This document shows positions 29,280 through 40,229 of a stretch of DNA of 64,000 nucleotides, piece by piece (positions within the stretch are counted from its first letter, which is position 1; the number at the start of each line of letters is the position of its first letter). The notes under the pieces were generated by a model. That model did no database searches and was not told where the DNA came from. It saw nothing but the letters and a program-made list of their open reading frames with translations. The DNA is from Emiliania huxleyi CCMP1516 (taxonomy: Eukaryota; Haptophyta; Isochrysidales; Noelaerhabdaceae). The translations under genes and the position numbers were made by a program. The stretch is from positions 59,607-123,606 of the forward strand of contig NW_005196163.1 in the NCBI RefSeq assembly GCF_000372725.1, in the 5' to 3' direction.

Positions 29280-29748
29280 AGGGGGCGACCCCTCCGGGGA
29301 GGCCGGCCCTCCCCGTGCCGGTTCTCCCCAACCAACCCCGCCGGCAGCGCGAGCTGCCGGCCATATTGAGCGGTTCAACCGCGTCGCGCACTCGTCCCAA
29401 CCGAGGGCCGCAGACTCGTTCTGCGCGCCAACGGCTGGTGACGCTGTGTTGCCCTTGAGCTAGTCCTTCCCCGGTCGCCTAGCCTCTGCGCTGTCTGGCG
29501 GACGCCTGTATGCCATGCACGCGGACCACGCTTGCGTGGATACGTGGCTGGCAGGCTGACCCGTGTGCGGGGTAACCCGCGCACGGGGAAGCTTCACGGG
29601 TTCGAGCCGTCAAACATTGAGCAGCGGAGGTGTGCCGAGGGGACCGGGAGGCGGTAAGCCGTCGTCGCCCGGCGCTGCATGCAGCACCGTGGCGATGGCG
29701 CTAAGAGGTTCCGCTTTTCCGCGCCCCCCCCGCAAGGCGCGCGATACA
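29280..29748 (+). repeat. dispersed repeat R1, copy B
   Basis: Partner of 23431-23904. It sits against the truncated ART remnant, suggesting insertion into it. Confidence 0.75.
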
Positions 29749-29960
29749 CTTCCACTTCACTTAGAGAGAGAGATGTTTAGCAATGTTTGTTTTGCTTCAC
29801 TTATGACCACTGTGCCCCTTGACGTGTCTCCATGTCGCTTCGTGCCTCGACGCTAAATGCCGCCACGCTGCTCGAAGATAGCTCGATATTTTCCCCCAGG
29901 AGATTCTCCCCGAACTCACAACTCCCGAACACGCTCAAAAAAAAGAAAAAAATCCCCGCT

Positions 29961-32875
29961 ATGGAGCCCGCTGCCGTCGCGGTGCGCCGGCTGCACGAGG
30001 CGGTCGGCCGCCTCCCGTATTTGCCGCTCCCGACAACCGCCGCGCTCGACGACCTGGAGCGCGCGCAGACCGACCCGACCCTCGCTCGCGAGTGGGCGGA
30101 CCACGCGGCAACGGTTCGGCCAGTGCTGCACGAGCACGTGGTGCCACTGCTCGAGTCCTTTCTGTGCACCAAGCAGCGTCTCGGGAGTGCGGTCGAGCGA
30201 CGGCTCTACGCCGACATGGCACCGGCGGCCCTCCTCGACCGCATGCTCCGCTGCCGGCCGCTCGCGTTTCTGAACGCGTCGGACGACTACCGCCTTCGAG
30301 ACGGCGTGACGCAAGGCTCGGGAGGCTTCGAGAGGATCGGCACCGCGGACGAGGTCGCTGGCCCGCTCCGCCTCGAGCAGCTCATGTCGTACGACGAGAT
30401 GGCCATCGCCGCCCTCCTCTCCGTCGCTGTGCCGACGCACTTTTACAATGACGGCCACCGGAATATCGCCGAGACAGCTCCGAGACAGCTCCGAGACAGC
30501 TCCAAGAGAGTTCCGAGAGCGCTCCTAGTCTCTCGAGCACGTGGCCCGTGTGCCGCAGGCGATCGGTCCAACCGCGGCCACCGTGGCCGGCCCGGGGACT
30601 TCGAGCGGTGCCTTGCTTCGTGCTGCTAGCTGCTCATGCCGGTCATCACTGGTGAGTCATCAAAACTGGCAATGGACAATAGGTGCCCTGACCCGTGCTG
30701 CCAGCCCTGCGCATCGGGACGAGTATAGTGGTTCGTTACTCGCTGGTGCGAGGATAGGACGGGCGTGTACGTCGGCGTCATCGGCGCGCGGTACGAAAAG
30801 GCGCCGCCCACCCACGCGCACCGGGCCGTGCACTTTGAATGCCATGCCAGCTCCTGTCTCTTAGACGTGGAGTCGCGAGGGCTGCCCGGCCCTTGCCCCC
30901 GCCGCCTCGTGTGTGTGGAGAAGGCTACGTTTACCTCAGGTGGGGCGGATGGAGTGGGCGCACACGCTGGTGACAGCGGAGCAAAACACGGCCGAGAACG
31001 GCTACGGGCCGGCGGCGGGTGTGGCGGCTGGAGTGGCGGCGGGTGTGGCTGCGTCGACAGCCGAGACGATGGCTGACAGCGGCTCGGGCGGCGGCGGCGG
31101 CACCGGCGGCAGTTGCGAGGAGCGGGGTTTAGAGAAGCTGAATACGGAGGAATGTATTCGGCGATCGAGAGGACACGCTCCATGGACCTTCACTACACAA
31201 CAGCGGTTCAATTGCTTCACTGCACAACAGCGATTCAATTGCTTCACTGCACAACACAGATTCAATTGCTTGTGCGATTCAATTGCTTCACTGCACAACA
31301 GCGATTCACGGCGCTCGCAGCCCTTCTTGAATCGACGCGGTGCTCCGGGTACGCACGGGGCGCGATGCCGCCTTCACCACCCCGACTCTGCTGGCACTGC
31401 TACCGCAGGAGCGGCGGGAGCTGCTCGCGGCGTGGGCGCGGCTCTACGGGCGAGAGCACCTGCCGACGTGCGACGAGGCGGTGTGAACGGCGCCTCGTCA
31501 CAGGCGCTGGTGTGAGCAGGCGGGATCACTTGCCAACGTACGATGAGGCGGTGTCAAGGCGGAAGACGGAGCCGGACGCCCTCCTGCAAGTGCGGCAGCA
31601 CCGCTTCTTTTTGCGCAGCGATATGTCGTTTCTGTAGGAGCCGCACGCGTTTCTTCGAGTCCAACCGCACGGTTTCTTTTGTGCAGCGACCTGTCTTTCT
31701 TTCCTTTTCCGTAGGAGCCGGACGCCTTCCTTCAAGTCCATATGTACGGCCGCTCGTCGCCGGCGCTGCTCGACACCGACCTGTACAAGCGGCGGATGCG
31801 ACTGAGCATCGAACACTTCTGCTGCTCGAGGCGGCGCCGGCGCACAACGACGCCTCTTCACACCCTCCAGCCGTGAACAGGCATCGACCCCTTTTTGCGG
31901 GAGGCGAGCGACCGCGCCAAGGAGAAGGGCGCCAAGGCGTACGCGCACGTGGTGGGGCTGGGGCTCGGCGTGTGGATGGTGGATGGCCAGCAGGCGAGAT
32001 CACCCGAGAGCACCCGAGAGCACCCGGGATCGCGCGAGATCGCGCGAGATCGCGCGAGATCTCCCGAGATCGGTCACCCGAGATCACACGAGATCACACG
32101 AGAGCACACGAGATCACACGAGATCACACGAGATCACACGAGATCACACGAGATCACACGAGATCGCACACGGCTGACGCCTCAAAGCGTGTGGCTGTCT
32201 CTAGGCGACGTTGATGGTGCAAGCCTTCGAGGCGGCGCTGCAGGAGCTCCACCCCGCAAAAAGAAAGACAGAAGACAAACGCCGCAAGGGAGGACGGCTC
32301 GCTGCCATCACACAGGGAGTTGAAGGGAAAGGAGTGTGGTGCTGGCGTCTTCCATGTTAGCCCTCTGCCTCTCCCTATCAGGAGCTCGCACCGCAGCTGG
32401 AGCACATCGACACGCTCGACTTCTCCTGGTTCCCGTCGGAGTGCAAGGAGGCAACGTCGCTCCGCCACGGCGCGGGCTGCGGCGCGGTCCGCCAGGTCCT
32501 CTTCTCGAACCGCAACCCGGCGGCGCGGCTGCCGTCCTCCGAGCAGCCGTTGCTGCTGGTGTGGCCATAGTAGACACAAGTACACGTCGCAAGTTTCTCT
32601 AGTGCAGTCCCTCACTCTCTTGCACCAGTGGCAGCAGCGTTGCTGGGAGTCACGCCTGCCATCGTCCTCGCCCCAGGTGGCCATGTACGCGTGGGACGGC
32701 AATGCCTACCCCGGCAACGAGTACTGGCTCGGCTCCCTTGCCGCGAGCGGCGACCCGGCCGCCGCGTGCTGCTCGGCGATACCGCTGCTGCAGAACCCCG
32801 AGGTGAACGACGCGCTGAAGGGCGGCGCCACCGTGCTGCACCCCTCGGGGCGCCGCGTCGAGGGCGGGGTCTAGC
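29961..32875 (+). CDS. DUF4804-like multi-exon protein
   Basis: Exon 1 (29961 to about 30460) is a helical region, [13 protein letters not shown] ... [20 protein letters not shown]. Later exons carry [16 protein letters not shown] (about 30755), [16 protein letters not shown] (about 30943), [68 protein letters not shown] and [13 protein letters not shown]. The last read LDFSWFPSE and [18 protein letters not shown], then [18 protein letters not shown]. The final block matches my memory of DUF4804, a family of unknown biochemistry. Introns at 31450-31519, 31569-31714, 31806-31880, 31994-32214, 32244-32381 and 32559-32676 keep the frame and all show exon-edge duplications. The exons between 30460 and 31400 are only partly resolved. 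The stop is at 32873. Confidence 0.62.
31450..31519 (+). other. predicted GC-AG introner intron, 34-bp exon copy
   Basis: 31450-31483 is an imperfect copy of the exon start 31520-31553 (CACCTGCCGACG versus CACTTGCCAACG). The last 37 nt are the family-1 element. Splicing gives [14 protein letters not shown]. Confidence 0.7.
31569..31714 (+). other. predicted GA-AG intron with three exon-edge copies
   Basis: GAGCCGGACGC, GAGCCGCACGC and GAGCCGGACGC start at 31569, 31638 and 31715, the last two after CTGTAG and CCGTAG. Skipping to the third gives [13 protein letters not shown]. Confidence 0.6.
31806..31880 (+). other. predicted GC-AG introner intron, 7-bp exact duplication
   Basis: GCATCGA at 31806-31812 and 31881-31887. 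The end is a family-1 variant finishing CCGTGAACAG. Splicing gives [13 protein letters not shown]. Confidence 0.7.
31994..32214 (+). other. predicted GC-AG intron with AGATCACACG minisatellite
   Basis: GCGA begins both the intron and the next exon. Joins GQQ to [12 protein letters not shown]. Confidence 0.55.
32244..32381 (+). other. predicted GA-AG intron made of repeat R2
   Basis: CAGGAGCTC at 32241-32249 and 32379-32387. The interior (AAAAAGAAAGACAG ... GGGAGTTGAAGGGAAAGGAG) is an R2 copy. Splicing gives [13 protein letters not shown]. Confidence 0.65.
32559..32676 (+). other. predicted GT-AG intron before the NEYW exon
   Basis: GTGTGGCCAT at the intron start resembles GTGGCCATGT at the exon. 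Joins PLLL to VAMYAWDGN. Confidence 0.6.
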
Positions 32876-32879
32876 TGCC

Positions 32880-34600
32880 TTGCGAGCTACCGAAGATTTT
32901 GGCGCCGGGGGCCCGATGTGCAAGCCACGCGTGGGTTGCAGTGACTGTCCAGCATGCGTGATGTGCGAGCATGGCGTGTGCGAGTCCTTTAGGATTCGCT
33001 AAAATGGCAAATTCACGGCTTCGCGCACAAAAAAAAAAAATTGCTAGCTCAAAAAACCGGCACACCAATCTCCCTTCCTCTCTCTGTCCTCTCTTGGAGC
33101 TCCAGAGTCCACACCCCCCTGCCCCGGGATCGCGTACAAGCTATGGCTACCGTAGGCCACACTAGCGTCGCTGGGGGTTCCCTGCCCTAGATGGGAAGCT
33201 GGCCGCTGATCCGAAGACCGACTGCACCAGGGCGCCTAGATATACTCGAGGTGAGCGAGGGTGAAGTTACGCCTTAAATGCCGGCCTCTCTACTGTGGAC
33301 CTTACTCCGTGCTCGTTGGCTCCTCCTATTCCCCCACCCCCCCTCCCCCCCCACTCTCTCCGAGCAAGGGCGTGCGCTACGTCCCCAAGGGGGGGGGGAC
33401 GTGGGGGGGAGGTGTGGCGCTTCGTTGGGTTGTGGCGTTTGGGTTGTTGTGGGGCACCCAAACGGTTTCGGTTTTCCCCCTTGGTGCCCCGAGTAGAGCG
33501 CGATCTCCCCTGGAGTCTGTCGCGCCCGTTCTGTCTAAGCTCGAGGTTCAACCTTCCAGTTGATCCTTATCGGACTGGTGAGGTCTGCCTAGCCGTCGTA
33601 GTGTAGTGCCTGGGGTGCGTCTGCGTCGGTGCTACACACACTCGGCAGGACGCTGCTCTAGGTCGTTGCTGCTGATCGTCGCTGTTTGTCAAGGTGATAA
33701 ATCGTTTCTCTTTTGTTTCAACAAAATGACTCTCACAGTGACTTCTTTGTGTGGCCAAAAACATGTCCGAGATAAACCCGAACCCGGGCCGGCAGTAAAA
33801 AGAAACGGAAACGTGTGCGGCAGGCGCGGGCTCGGTCGATATCCCATACTTCGACTCACATCTTCACTGCTGCGGTGTGTGCCCGGGGAGGCGCGGCGGC
33901 GGGGTGGATTGAGAAGGTCTCAGAATGCAGAGAAGCTGCAGGCGTGCAGAGGCGCGCGCTGCAGTTTCTCTGATCGGGCTGCTGGCGGTGTGCGCGAGAC
34001 GGCGTGGTGAGGCGTGAGGCAGGCTATTGTAGTGGGGTGCGGGCTGCGTCTAAGCGTATGCGTGCACATGGTGCTGTATGCTGTGTGTGCAAGCAGGCTG
34101 ACAGGCTGTGCACAGCAGACTGGGCGGATGAGCGAGCGCGCGTGCGGGCGTGCGTGCGCGCCTGGGCCTGCGCGGTGCCGTCGCACTCGGACTCGCGGCG
34201 CGTCCTAGTACAGCCGCTTGTGGGATGCCAGAAGCAGTCTGCAGAGCCTGCACAGGGCGCAAAAAGGCGCAGGTGTGCTGGTGAGGTGTGCTGCGGCGCG
34301 CGTCGCGGCGTGAGTGGATGTGCGGCTTGCTCTGGTGGTGCGAGGAGCGCGCAGCTGGTGCGGGCGGCGCGGGACGGCCATGGGGCGCCAGCACAGGGCA
34401 GACGCACATGGCACAGCTCTGAAATGGCGCTGCGCGTGTTTGCGTGCGCGCGGGGACGTACGCGCGGTTTTCACGCGGTGTGCGTGGAGAAGGGCATGAG
34501 AGGCGCCGGCCGCGCGTGTGTTGTCGTGTGGGAGTTCGGAGTATGCCCGGAGGGCGTGCCCGTAGGCGACTAGACTTCGCACTGGCGCCGGAGGCCCCAG
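32880..34600. other. gene-free stretch
   Basis: GC-homopolymer block at 33330-33420 and GTGTGC-rich sequence at 34000-34570. ORFs on both strands lack any domain. A short block at 32985-33025 (ATTCGCTAAAATGGCAAATT) resembles 28955-28985. Confidence 0.4.
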
Positions 34601-34838
34601 ATATGAAGAAAAGTGGCTTGGCTGGCTGCTTCGCGCACAACACGACGCGCGCCCTTTCCCCCGCGCATCTCCCTCTTTTCCTCCTGCGCCGGCGCTGGCG
34701 CAACAGACTGCTCCAGCCTCCACACCACTGTGACCGAGTCACTGTGAGCGTCTCACTGCGATCTGGCAAGTGGCGTCTGCTGCACGTGGTCGTCATGCAC
34801 ACACTTAAACATGCACATGCAAATGTACATATTTTTAG

Positions 34839-35835
34839 ATGTTACTTGAAGAGCTGCACAGGCACAGCGAGCTCGCGCATGTGCACTTGATACAACCCGT
34901 GACCCATGTTGGCAGTGTCGACGACCTCCGCTCGAACTTGGTACCCGGGAATAGCAGCACCTCCTCCTCCTTGTCGACCATTGAGAAGAGCGCAATATCG
35001 ACACCGCTAGAGGCCTCAATCATGAACTGCGTGCGCGTGCCGCTCGCGCCACAGAACATCGGGTTGAGCAGCGTCGACACGTTCTTGCTCGTGGAGGTGA
35101 AAGCCCACCAGAAGAGCTTCTTGCCCTTTGGGAATTTGCCAGTCATGTCGATATCCTTCACACCGCGCCACACCGGTCGCGTATACTTGGCCAGCTTGCC
35201 GCGCGCCTGTAGCACGAGTCGCAGGTAGGGGAAGAAGGGCTTGAGCGCCGTCCGATCGCGCTGGCGCAGCAGGTGGTTGAGCGTGCGATAGAACTCGCTC
35301 TCCGCCGTGTAGAGAGCGAGCGCCGCCGCCTCGTTGACGGTCAGCCCGCCCAACTGGCCGCTGGTCTGTAGCTCCTCCGCCTTCTCTAGAGCCATGTGGG
35401 CGTGCACATCGACGTCGGCGACGCCCGTCTGCCCCACCGCCGTCATCAGGTCGAGCAGTGGCGACTCGAGCACGCCGGTGATCGGGCCGAGCGCGCCGTC
35501 GTCGGTGGGGATCGCGGAGAGGCGCGAGATGGGGGGCATGTTCTGCTGGTTGCTATTGAGGCCAGCTGGGCGCAATTGTCGCGAGAGAGCCACGCCAAAG
35601 CATTGACAAAGCATTTCCCGGGTTTCGCATCCCATTCCAATACTCCTCCGTTGAAAGCCCAAATGGCGGTGATCCAAATCACTTGCAAAGCGATGAAGCA
35701 CGACCAATCCTTGCCAGGAACAGCAACGAAATGCCATTTAAGAATTAGGGTCTTGATTCGAAGACTGACTCTCTTAATTCGAATTAAGAAGATCGGTACT
35801 TTGAGAAGAAAAGCGTACCAGACCAAGAGCACCGG
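34839..35835 (-). pseudogene. 5'-truncated, frame-broken duplicate of the membrane ART
   Basis: Near-identical to 38522-39605. Homology ends abruptly at about 35835, removing the N-terminal membrane helices. Relative to the intact copy it lacks an 88-nt block (present at 39215-39302), so the remaining helices and the ART domain are in different frames. It also has about five extra bases near 34930 that change the last 30 residues. The R, STS and E-x-E positions of the ART fold remain legible. The flanks to 34600 are also shared with 28960-29180. Confidence 0.75.
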
Positions 35836-35868
35836 TAGGCAAGCTGCTTCGCCGCCTCCCAAGGGATC

Positions 35869-36958
35869 TTAATTTTTGTAGGCAATCGAGAGATCTTTCA
35901 GCACCCTGTTGCCGCGCAGCGCCTCGGCGATTGCGGCGGCGCTCTCATCGCGGATGTTGTTGTTGTCGAGGTTGAGCTCGGTCAGGACCCTGCTGCCCGA
36001 CACGTAGTCGGCGATCTCTGCCGCGCCAGTCGGGCCGATGCTGCAGTGAGCCAAGCCCAGGGAGGTCAGCTTGTTGCGCTGCCGCTCGACGCGGACGATG
36101 CTGAGGGCTGCCTCCTCGGTGAGGTCGTTGCCACCCACGTCCAAGGAGGTCAGCACCACGTTACCGCGCAGCGCCTCGGCGATCGCGGCGGCGCCTCCGG
36201 GGCCGATGTTGTTGTCCGGGAGCGCGAGGGTGGTCAGCACCCCGTTGCCCTTGAGGGCGTCGGCGATCGCGAGTACGCCCGTCTGCACTACATTGACCAG
36301 CTTCAGCTCGCCGTCGTAGTCCACCCCCTCGCTCACGACCATCTCGCGCCCGGTAGATCACCTTAGCCCCGACCTCCTTTGACTCGCCCTTAACCTCGCT
36401 CGCCTTGATCCAGCCGGTCCCGCCGCCGATGTTGTTGCCCGACAGATTCAGGTCGGTCAGCACCTCGTTGCCCGTGAGCGTGTCGGCAATTGCAGCGACG
36501 TCGGTAAAGCTGCTATACTCCATACCACTTAGATCGGCAATGCTGCTATACTTCATATCACTTAGATCAAGCACTGTCGGCCACTTGCAGTGACCAAGCG
36601 TCTCCTTGATCATCGTCGACGCCTCCTCGCTGAGCTTCGTCGCAAGAGTCTTGAGGGCGGTGCGGTGGCGCTTGAGGCGACGCTCGACACACTTGCTCGC
36701 AAGGCGGCGCATTTGGCGGCTTGCAGCCTTTAACTTGGCCGCTTCGGACAGGCCTGCCTTATCGATGATGTGGCGGATGAGATCGTCGGCGAGGTCGGAT
36801 AACATCGGGCGTGGGGCTGCGAGGGCTGCAAAGCAACCCAAAGCAAAGGCGAGTGCCGCGGCTCGCTTGGAAGGCGCCAGCGGAAGCGTTCCCAGAAAAA
36901 AAAAAGTCTCTGGAGGTTCTCGAGGTGGATAGTGAGTGTGTGTGTGGATAAGTGACAA
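35869..36958 (-). CDS. RI-type leucine-rich repeat protein with F-box-like N terminus, one frame break
   Basis: The N terminus has a hydrophobic AALAFALGCFAALAA stretch, then LADDLIRHIIDKAGLSEAAK and ASRQMRRLASKCVERRL, F-box-like. RI-type LRRs follow (VLTDLNLSGNNIG, VLTSLDVGGNDL, VLTELNLDNNNIRDESAAAI), each with the N-N-I turn, interrupted by a charged insert (GWIKASEVKGESKEVG..KVIY). At about 36346 the frame changes between KVIYRAR and MVVSEGVDYDG, consistent with a 2-base loss. LRRs of this type bind proteins; with an F-box this would be a ubiquitin-ligase adaptor. It ends YKN at 35869. Confidence 0.68.
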
Positions 36959-37330
36959 GGGAGAGAACGACGAGAGTGGGACGGCCGCGAGGTGGCATGA
37001 AGGTTGCAGGAGAAGTGGCGAGAGACTGCGAAAAGAGATACGAAGAGGCAGACTCCCCAGGGTGGGCGACGGCTAGCGCATCACACCCTCCTCTCCTTAA
37101 AATCCCTGTGTGGTGGCGGCGTGCCGTCCTCCCATCCCTCCCTTGGGTTGTGTGTTTTCTTTCTTTCTTTCTTTTCCTTTGGCCGCGTTGGGTAGCGAGG
37201 ATTGGTGTAACCCGAGCCACGGAGGCGTGTTTTCTGACGGCCGACCGTCAGTGCACGGAGTTGCCCCTTCTCCGACTGCCCCGGCTAGTTCCCGAGGCTC
37301 GCCGGGTTTCCCCTACGTCACCCAGGACCT
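36945..37330 (-). repeat. repeat R2 (inverted full copy) fused to repeat R3
   Basis: 36945-37185 is the reverse complement of 17755-17985. 37185-37330 carries the R3 blocks TTGGGTAGCGAGGATTGG, GACGGCCGACCGTCAGTGCA and CTTCTCCGACTGCCCCGGCT, shared with 59395 and 61580. Confidence 0.65.
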
Positions 37331-38460
37331 AGCGCGGGTGGGTTGGAGGGGGGGCTCGCCCCGTTCCTCCCCATCGGGCCGCATGAGCGGCCACGCCTCG
37401 CAGATTCGTTTTTCGCGCCTGGGTCAGGCGCGCGGGGCATCCCCCGGGTCGCTCGACCAGCGATCCGAAGAGTGGCCGCTATGCGAAGGAAAGAGTGGGG
37501 CCCTCGGGGTACGCCTCGTCCGGCCCCCTCCGAGGGGGGAAGGAATTGCGGGGTCCCCACGGGCGCCTCAGTTCGGCCCTCCCGAGGGGGGGAGGGGAGC
37601 AAGGGGGTGGGGGGATTGGGGTGGTGGGGAGGGGTCTCGGTTTCATGTGGCTAATACTTGCCTTTCGGGGAGGGGCCTCAGGAAAGGCGCGCATGCAGCC
37701 CTACGTCTTCCCCTCCTCCCTCGAGGCAGCGAGTAGGCAGCGAGAGGAGGTCTCGAGCGCCTATATGAAGGTATGTGAGATGGTGATGGGAATGGGTGGT
37801 CGGGCGGGCGGGCGGGCGGGCGGGGAGAGGCGGGCGGGCGGGGCGGGGCGGGCGGGCGGGGTGATCGGAGGAATCGTGTCCACAATCAGCGGAGCAGCAG
37901 CGGCAGCAGCTGCAGCTGCAGCAGCAAGCAGCGGCCTGCCGCAGATTGCTGCCGTTGTCAGCGCCGCGATCCGCCGCCGCGCCGCCGCGCCGCCGCCGCC
38001 TGCGCCGCCTGCGCTCGCCGCCGCCTCGCAGACGCCACCTCTCGCGCTCGAAGAGCCGCGCAGCGGGCCGCGGGTTGAGGTCAAAGTGTGCAGCAAAGTG
38101 GCGAGCATGAAATCATCAAAATTTGAGGTTGCTCGAGAGAGCCTGGAAACGGTCCCGAGCCGTAGCCCCCCGGTGTCGGCGCATCGCATCTCGGCCGCGA
38201 AGGGCCGGCTCCGCCGCTCAGTCGAGCAGCAGGGGCTCTGGCACAGGTTTGTCGACAAACTGGTCGAGCCAAAAATCGGCGAGGAAGCGGCACCGGCGGC
38301 ACGCCGGGTCTATCCGGACTGATCACATTGTTCGGCACCGCGGCGGCGAGCCGCCGCGAGCCCACAGGAGATAGCTGGGCGCCGCGGCACCAGACCGCGC
38401 CGCCAGCGAGGCGAGAACAGCAGCCGACCGGCCGTGACATGGCAGTTAGATGGCGGGATT
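37331..38460. other. no confident gene; weak plus-strand ORF at 37690-38322
   Basis: 37340-37600 is GC-rich with imperfect GAGGGGGGAAGG repeats. The plus-strand ORF ending at 38322 has an Ala/Pro-rich part and a plausible tail (EQQGLWHRFVDKLVEPKIGEE) but no family. A CGGGCGGG tract lies at about 37800-37860. Confidence 0.3.
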
Positions 38461-38521
38461 TTTTACTTTGAACACACTTAACATGCACATGCAAAAATGC
38501 AAATGTACATGTTTTCATATG

Positions 38522-40042
38522 TTACTTGAAGAGCTGCACAGGCACAGCGAGCTCGCGCATGTGCACTTGATACAACCCGTGACCCATGTCGGCAGTGTCG
38601 ACGACCTCGAACTTGGTACCCGGGAATAGCAGCACCTCCGCCTCCGAGTCGACCATTGAGAAGAGCTCAATATCGACACCGCTAGAGGCCTCAATCATGA
38701 ACTGCGTGCGCGTGCCGCTCGCGCCACAGAACATCGGGTTGAGCAGCGTCGACACGTTCTTGCTCGTGGAGGTGAAAGCCCACCAGAAGAGCTTCTTGCC
38801 CTTTGGGAATTGGCCAGTCAGGTCGATACGCTTCACTCCGCGCCAAACCGGTCGCGTATACTTGGCCAGCTTGCCGCGCGCCTGTAGCACGAGTCGCAGG
38901 TAGGGGAAGAAGGGCTTGAGCGCCGTCCGATCGCGCTGGCGCAGCAGGTGGTTGAGCGTGCGATAGAACTCGCTCTCCGCCGTGTAGAGAGCGAGCGCCG
39001 CCGCCTCGTTGACGGTCAGCCCGCCCAACTGGCCGCTGGTCTGTAGCTCCTCCGCCTTCTCTAGAGCCATGTGGGCGTGCACATCGACGTCGGCGACGCC
39101 CGTCTGCCCCACCGCCGTCATCAGGTCGAGCAGTGGCGACTCAAGCACGCCGGTGATCGGGCCGAGCACGCCGTCGTCGGTGGGGATCGCGGAGAGGCGC
39201 GAGATGGGGGGCATGCCTGGCAGATGGGCGTAAGGAACCTTGTCGTATGCTTGCCCCCAAGGTACCTTTACGCAGGATACCAAGAACTGGACTAGCCCAG
39301 TCGTTCTGCTGGTTGCTATTGAGGCCAGCTGGGCGCAATTGTCGCGAGAGAGCCACGCCAAAGCATTGACAAAGCATTTCCTGGGTTTCGCATCCCATTC
39401 CAATACTCCTCCGTTGAAAGCCCAAATGGCGGTGATCCAAATCACTTGCAAAGCGATGAAGCACGACCAATCCTTGCCAGGAACAGCAACGAAATGCCAT
39501 TTAAGAATTAGGGTCTTGATTCGAAGACTGACTCTCTTAATTCGAATTAAGAAGATCGGTACTTTGAGAAGAAAAGCGTACCAGACCAAGAGCACCGGTA
39601 GGCTGGGTGATCCCGGCCCGTTACGTCCGTAGTCGGTGAATGAATCGGCGAGAGTCAGAACAACCAGTAGGGCATACACGCAGAAGAAAAGGATGATGCT
39701 CAAGTATGCAATCGGAAGCCCGGTAGGCCTGATTGGTTCCTGGGGGAAAACCACGAAGCTTGCGAAAGAAGTTGAAATCGCAACGATGAAGTACCCCTCA
39801 CTGAAGCCCGATGGAGGAGGATTCCACGACGACGGTGGCGGCGGCGGCGGCAGCGCGGGCGGCGGCGGAAAGATCACGCAGCAAAGATTGAAGCATACGT
39901 CGTTGGCACGCTCTGTGGCGTGCTCTGGACAAGGCCATTTCATCGTCCACCCACAGCCGTCTGCACAGCCCCCGGAGCAGACACCGCAGGTGGCCGAGTC
40001 CGGCTCACGCGCCCCGAGCTCGCCATCTACCGCACTGAACAC
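38522..40042 (-). CDS. membrane-anchored arginine-type ADP-ribosyltransferase (ART)
   Basis: 506 aa in one ORF. The N-terminal part is Cys-rich, then P-rich, with four hydrophobic segments (YFIVAISTSFASFVVF; PIAYLSIILFFCVYALLVVL; PVLLVWYAFLLKVPIFLI; FIALQVIWITAIWAF). The C-terminal half is an ART fold: LTVNEAAALALYTAES, PVWRGV (catalytic Arg), FTSTSKN (STS motif) and DSEAEVLLFPGTKF (E-x-E, as in arginine-specific enzymes). Such enzymes move ADP-ribose from NAD+ to proteins. The four-helix front suggests an anchored enzyme. An 88-nt block at 39215-39302 is missing in the 35-kb copy. The first about 19 residues lie in repeat R6. Nothing in the sequence indicates an exported toxin. Confidence 0.8.
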   Translation of the reverse strand: MFSAVDGELGAREPDSATCGVCSGGCADGCGWTMKWPCPEHATERANDVCFNLCCVIFPPPPALPPPPPPSSWNPPPSGFSEGYFIVAISTSFASFVVFPQEPIRPTGLPIAYLSIILFFCVYALLVVLTLADSFTDYGRNGPGSPSLPVLLVWYAFLLKVPIFLIRIKRVSLRIKTLILKWHFVAVPGKDWSCFIALQVIWITAIWAFNGGVLEWDAKPRKCFVNALAWLSRDNCAQLASIATSRTTGLVQFLVSCVKVPWGQAYDKVPYAHLPGMPPISRLSAIPTDDGVLGPITGVLESPLLDLMTAVGQTGVADVDVHAHMALEKAEELQTSGQLGGLTVNEAAALALYTAESEFYRTLNHLLRQRDRTALKPFFPYLRLVLQARGKLAKYTRPVWRGVKRIDLTGQFPKGKKLFWWAFTSTSKNVSTLLNPMFCGASGTRTQFMIEASSGVDIELFSMVDSEAEVLLFPGTKFEVVDTADMGHGLYQVHMRELAVPVQLFK

Positions 40043-40205
40043 TTCCGCCCCCTCGCTCCCAACCCATCCACCTCGCCTCGGGCCGCGCCGCGCGATCTCG
40101 GGCGATCTCGCGCTATCTCGGGCGATCTCGGGGCCGCGCCGCGCTATCTCGGGCGATCTCGGAGCGTCGCTCGCGCGGCGTCACACCTGCTCAAAAAGGA
40201 AGGAG
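40008..40205 (+). repeat. repeat R6, copy 1
   Basis: CGCACTGAACACTTCCGCCC through a CTATCTCGGGCGATCTCG minisatellite to CACCTGCTCAAAAAGG. It recurs inverted at 54206-54435. Confidence 0.65.
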
Positions 40206-40229
40206 GTTGGAGGCAGGAGGTCACGCCCC

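Noticed and set aside
34004-34573. Plus- and minus-strand ORFs of about 190-250 aa in GTGCGC-rich DNA
   Set aside because: Overlapping frames on both strands, biased Arg/Ala/Cys composition, no motif.
38522-40042. Exported bacterial-type ADP-ribosylating toxin
   Set aside because: Membrane helices, duplication in a eukaryotic context and no secretion features favour an endogenous ART.
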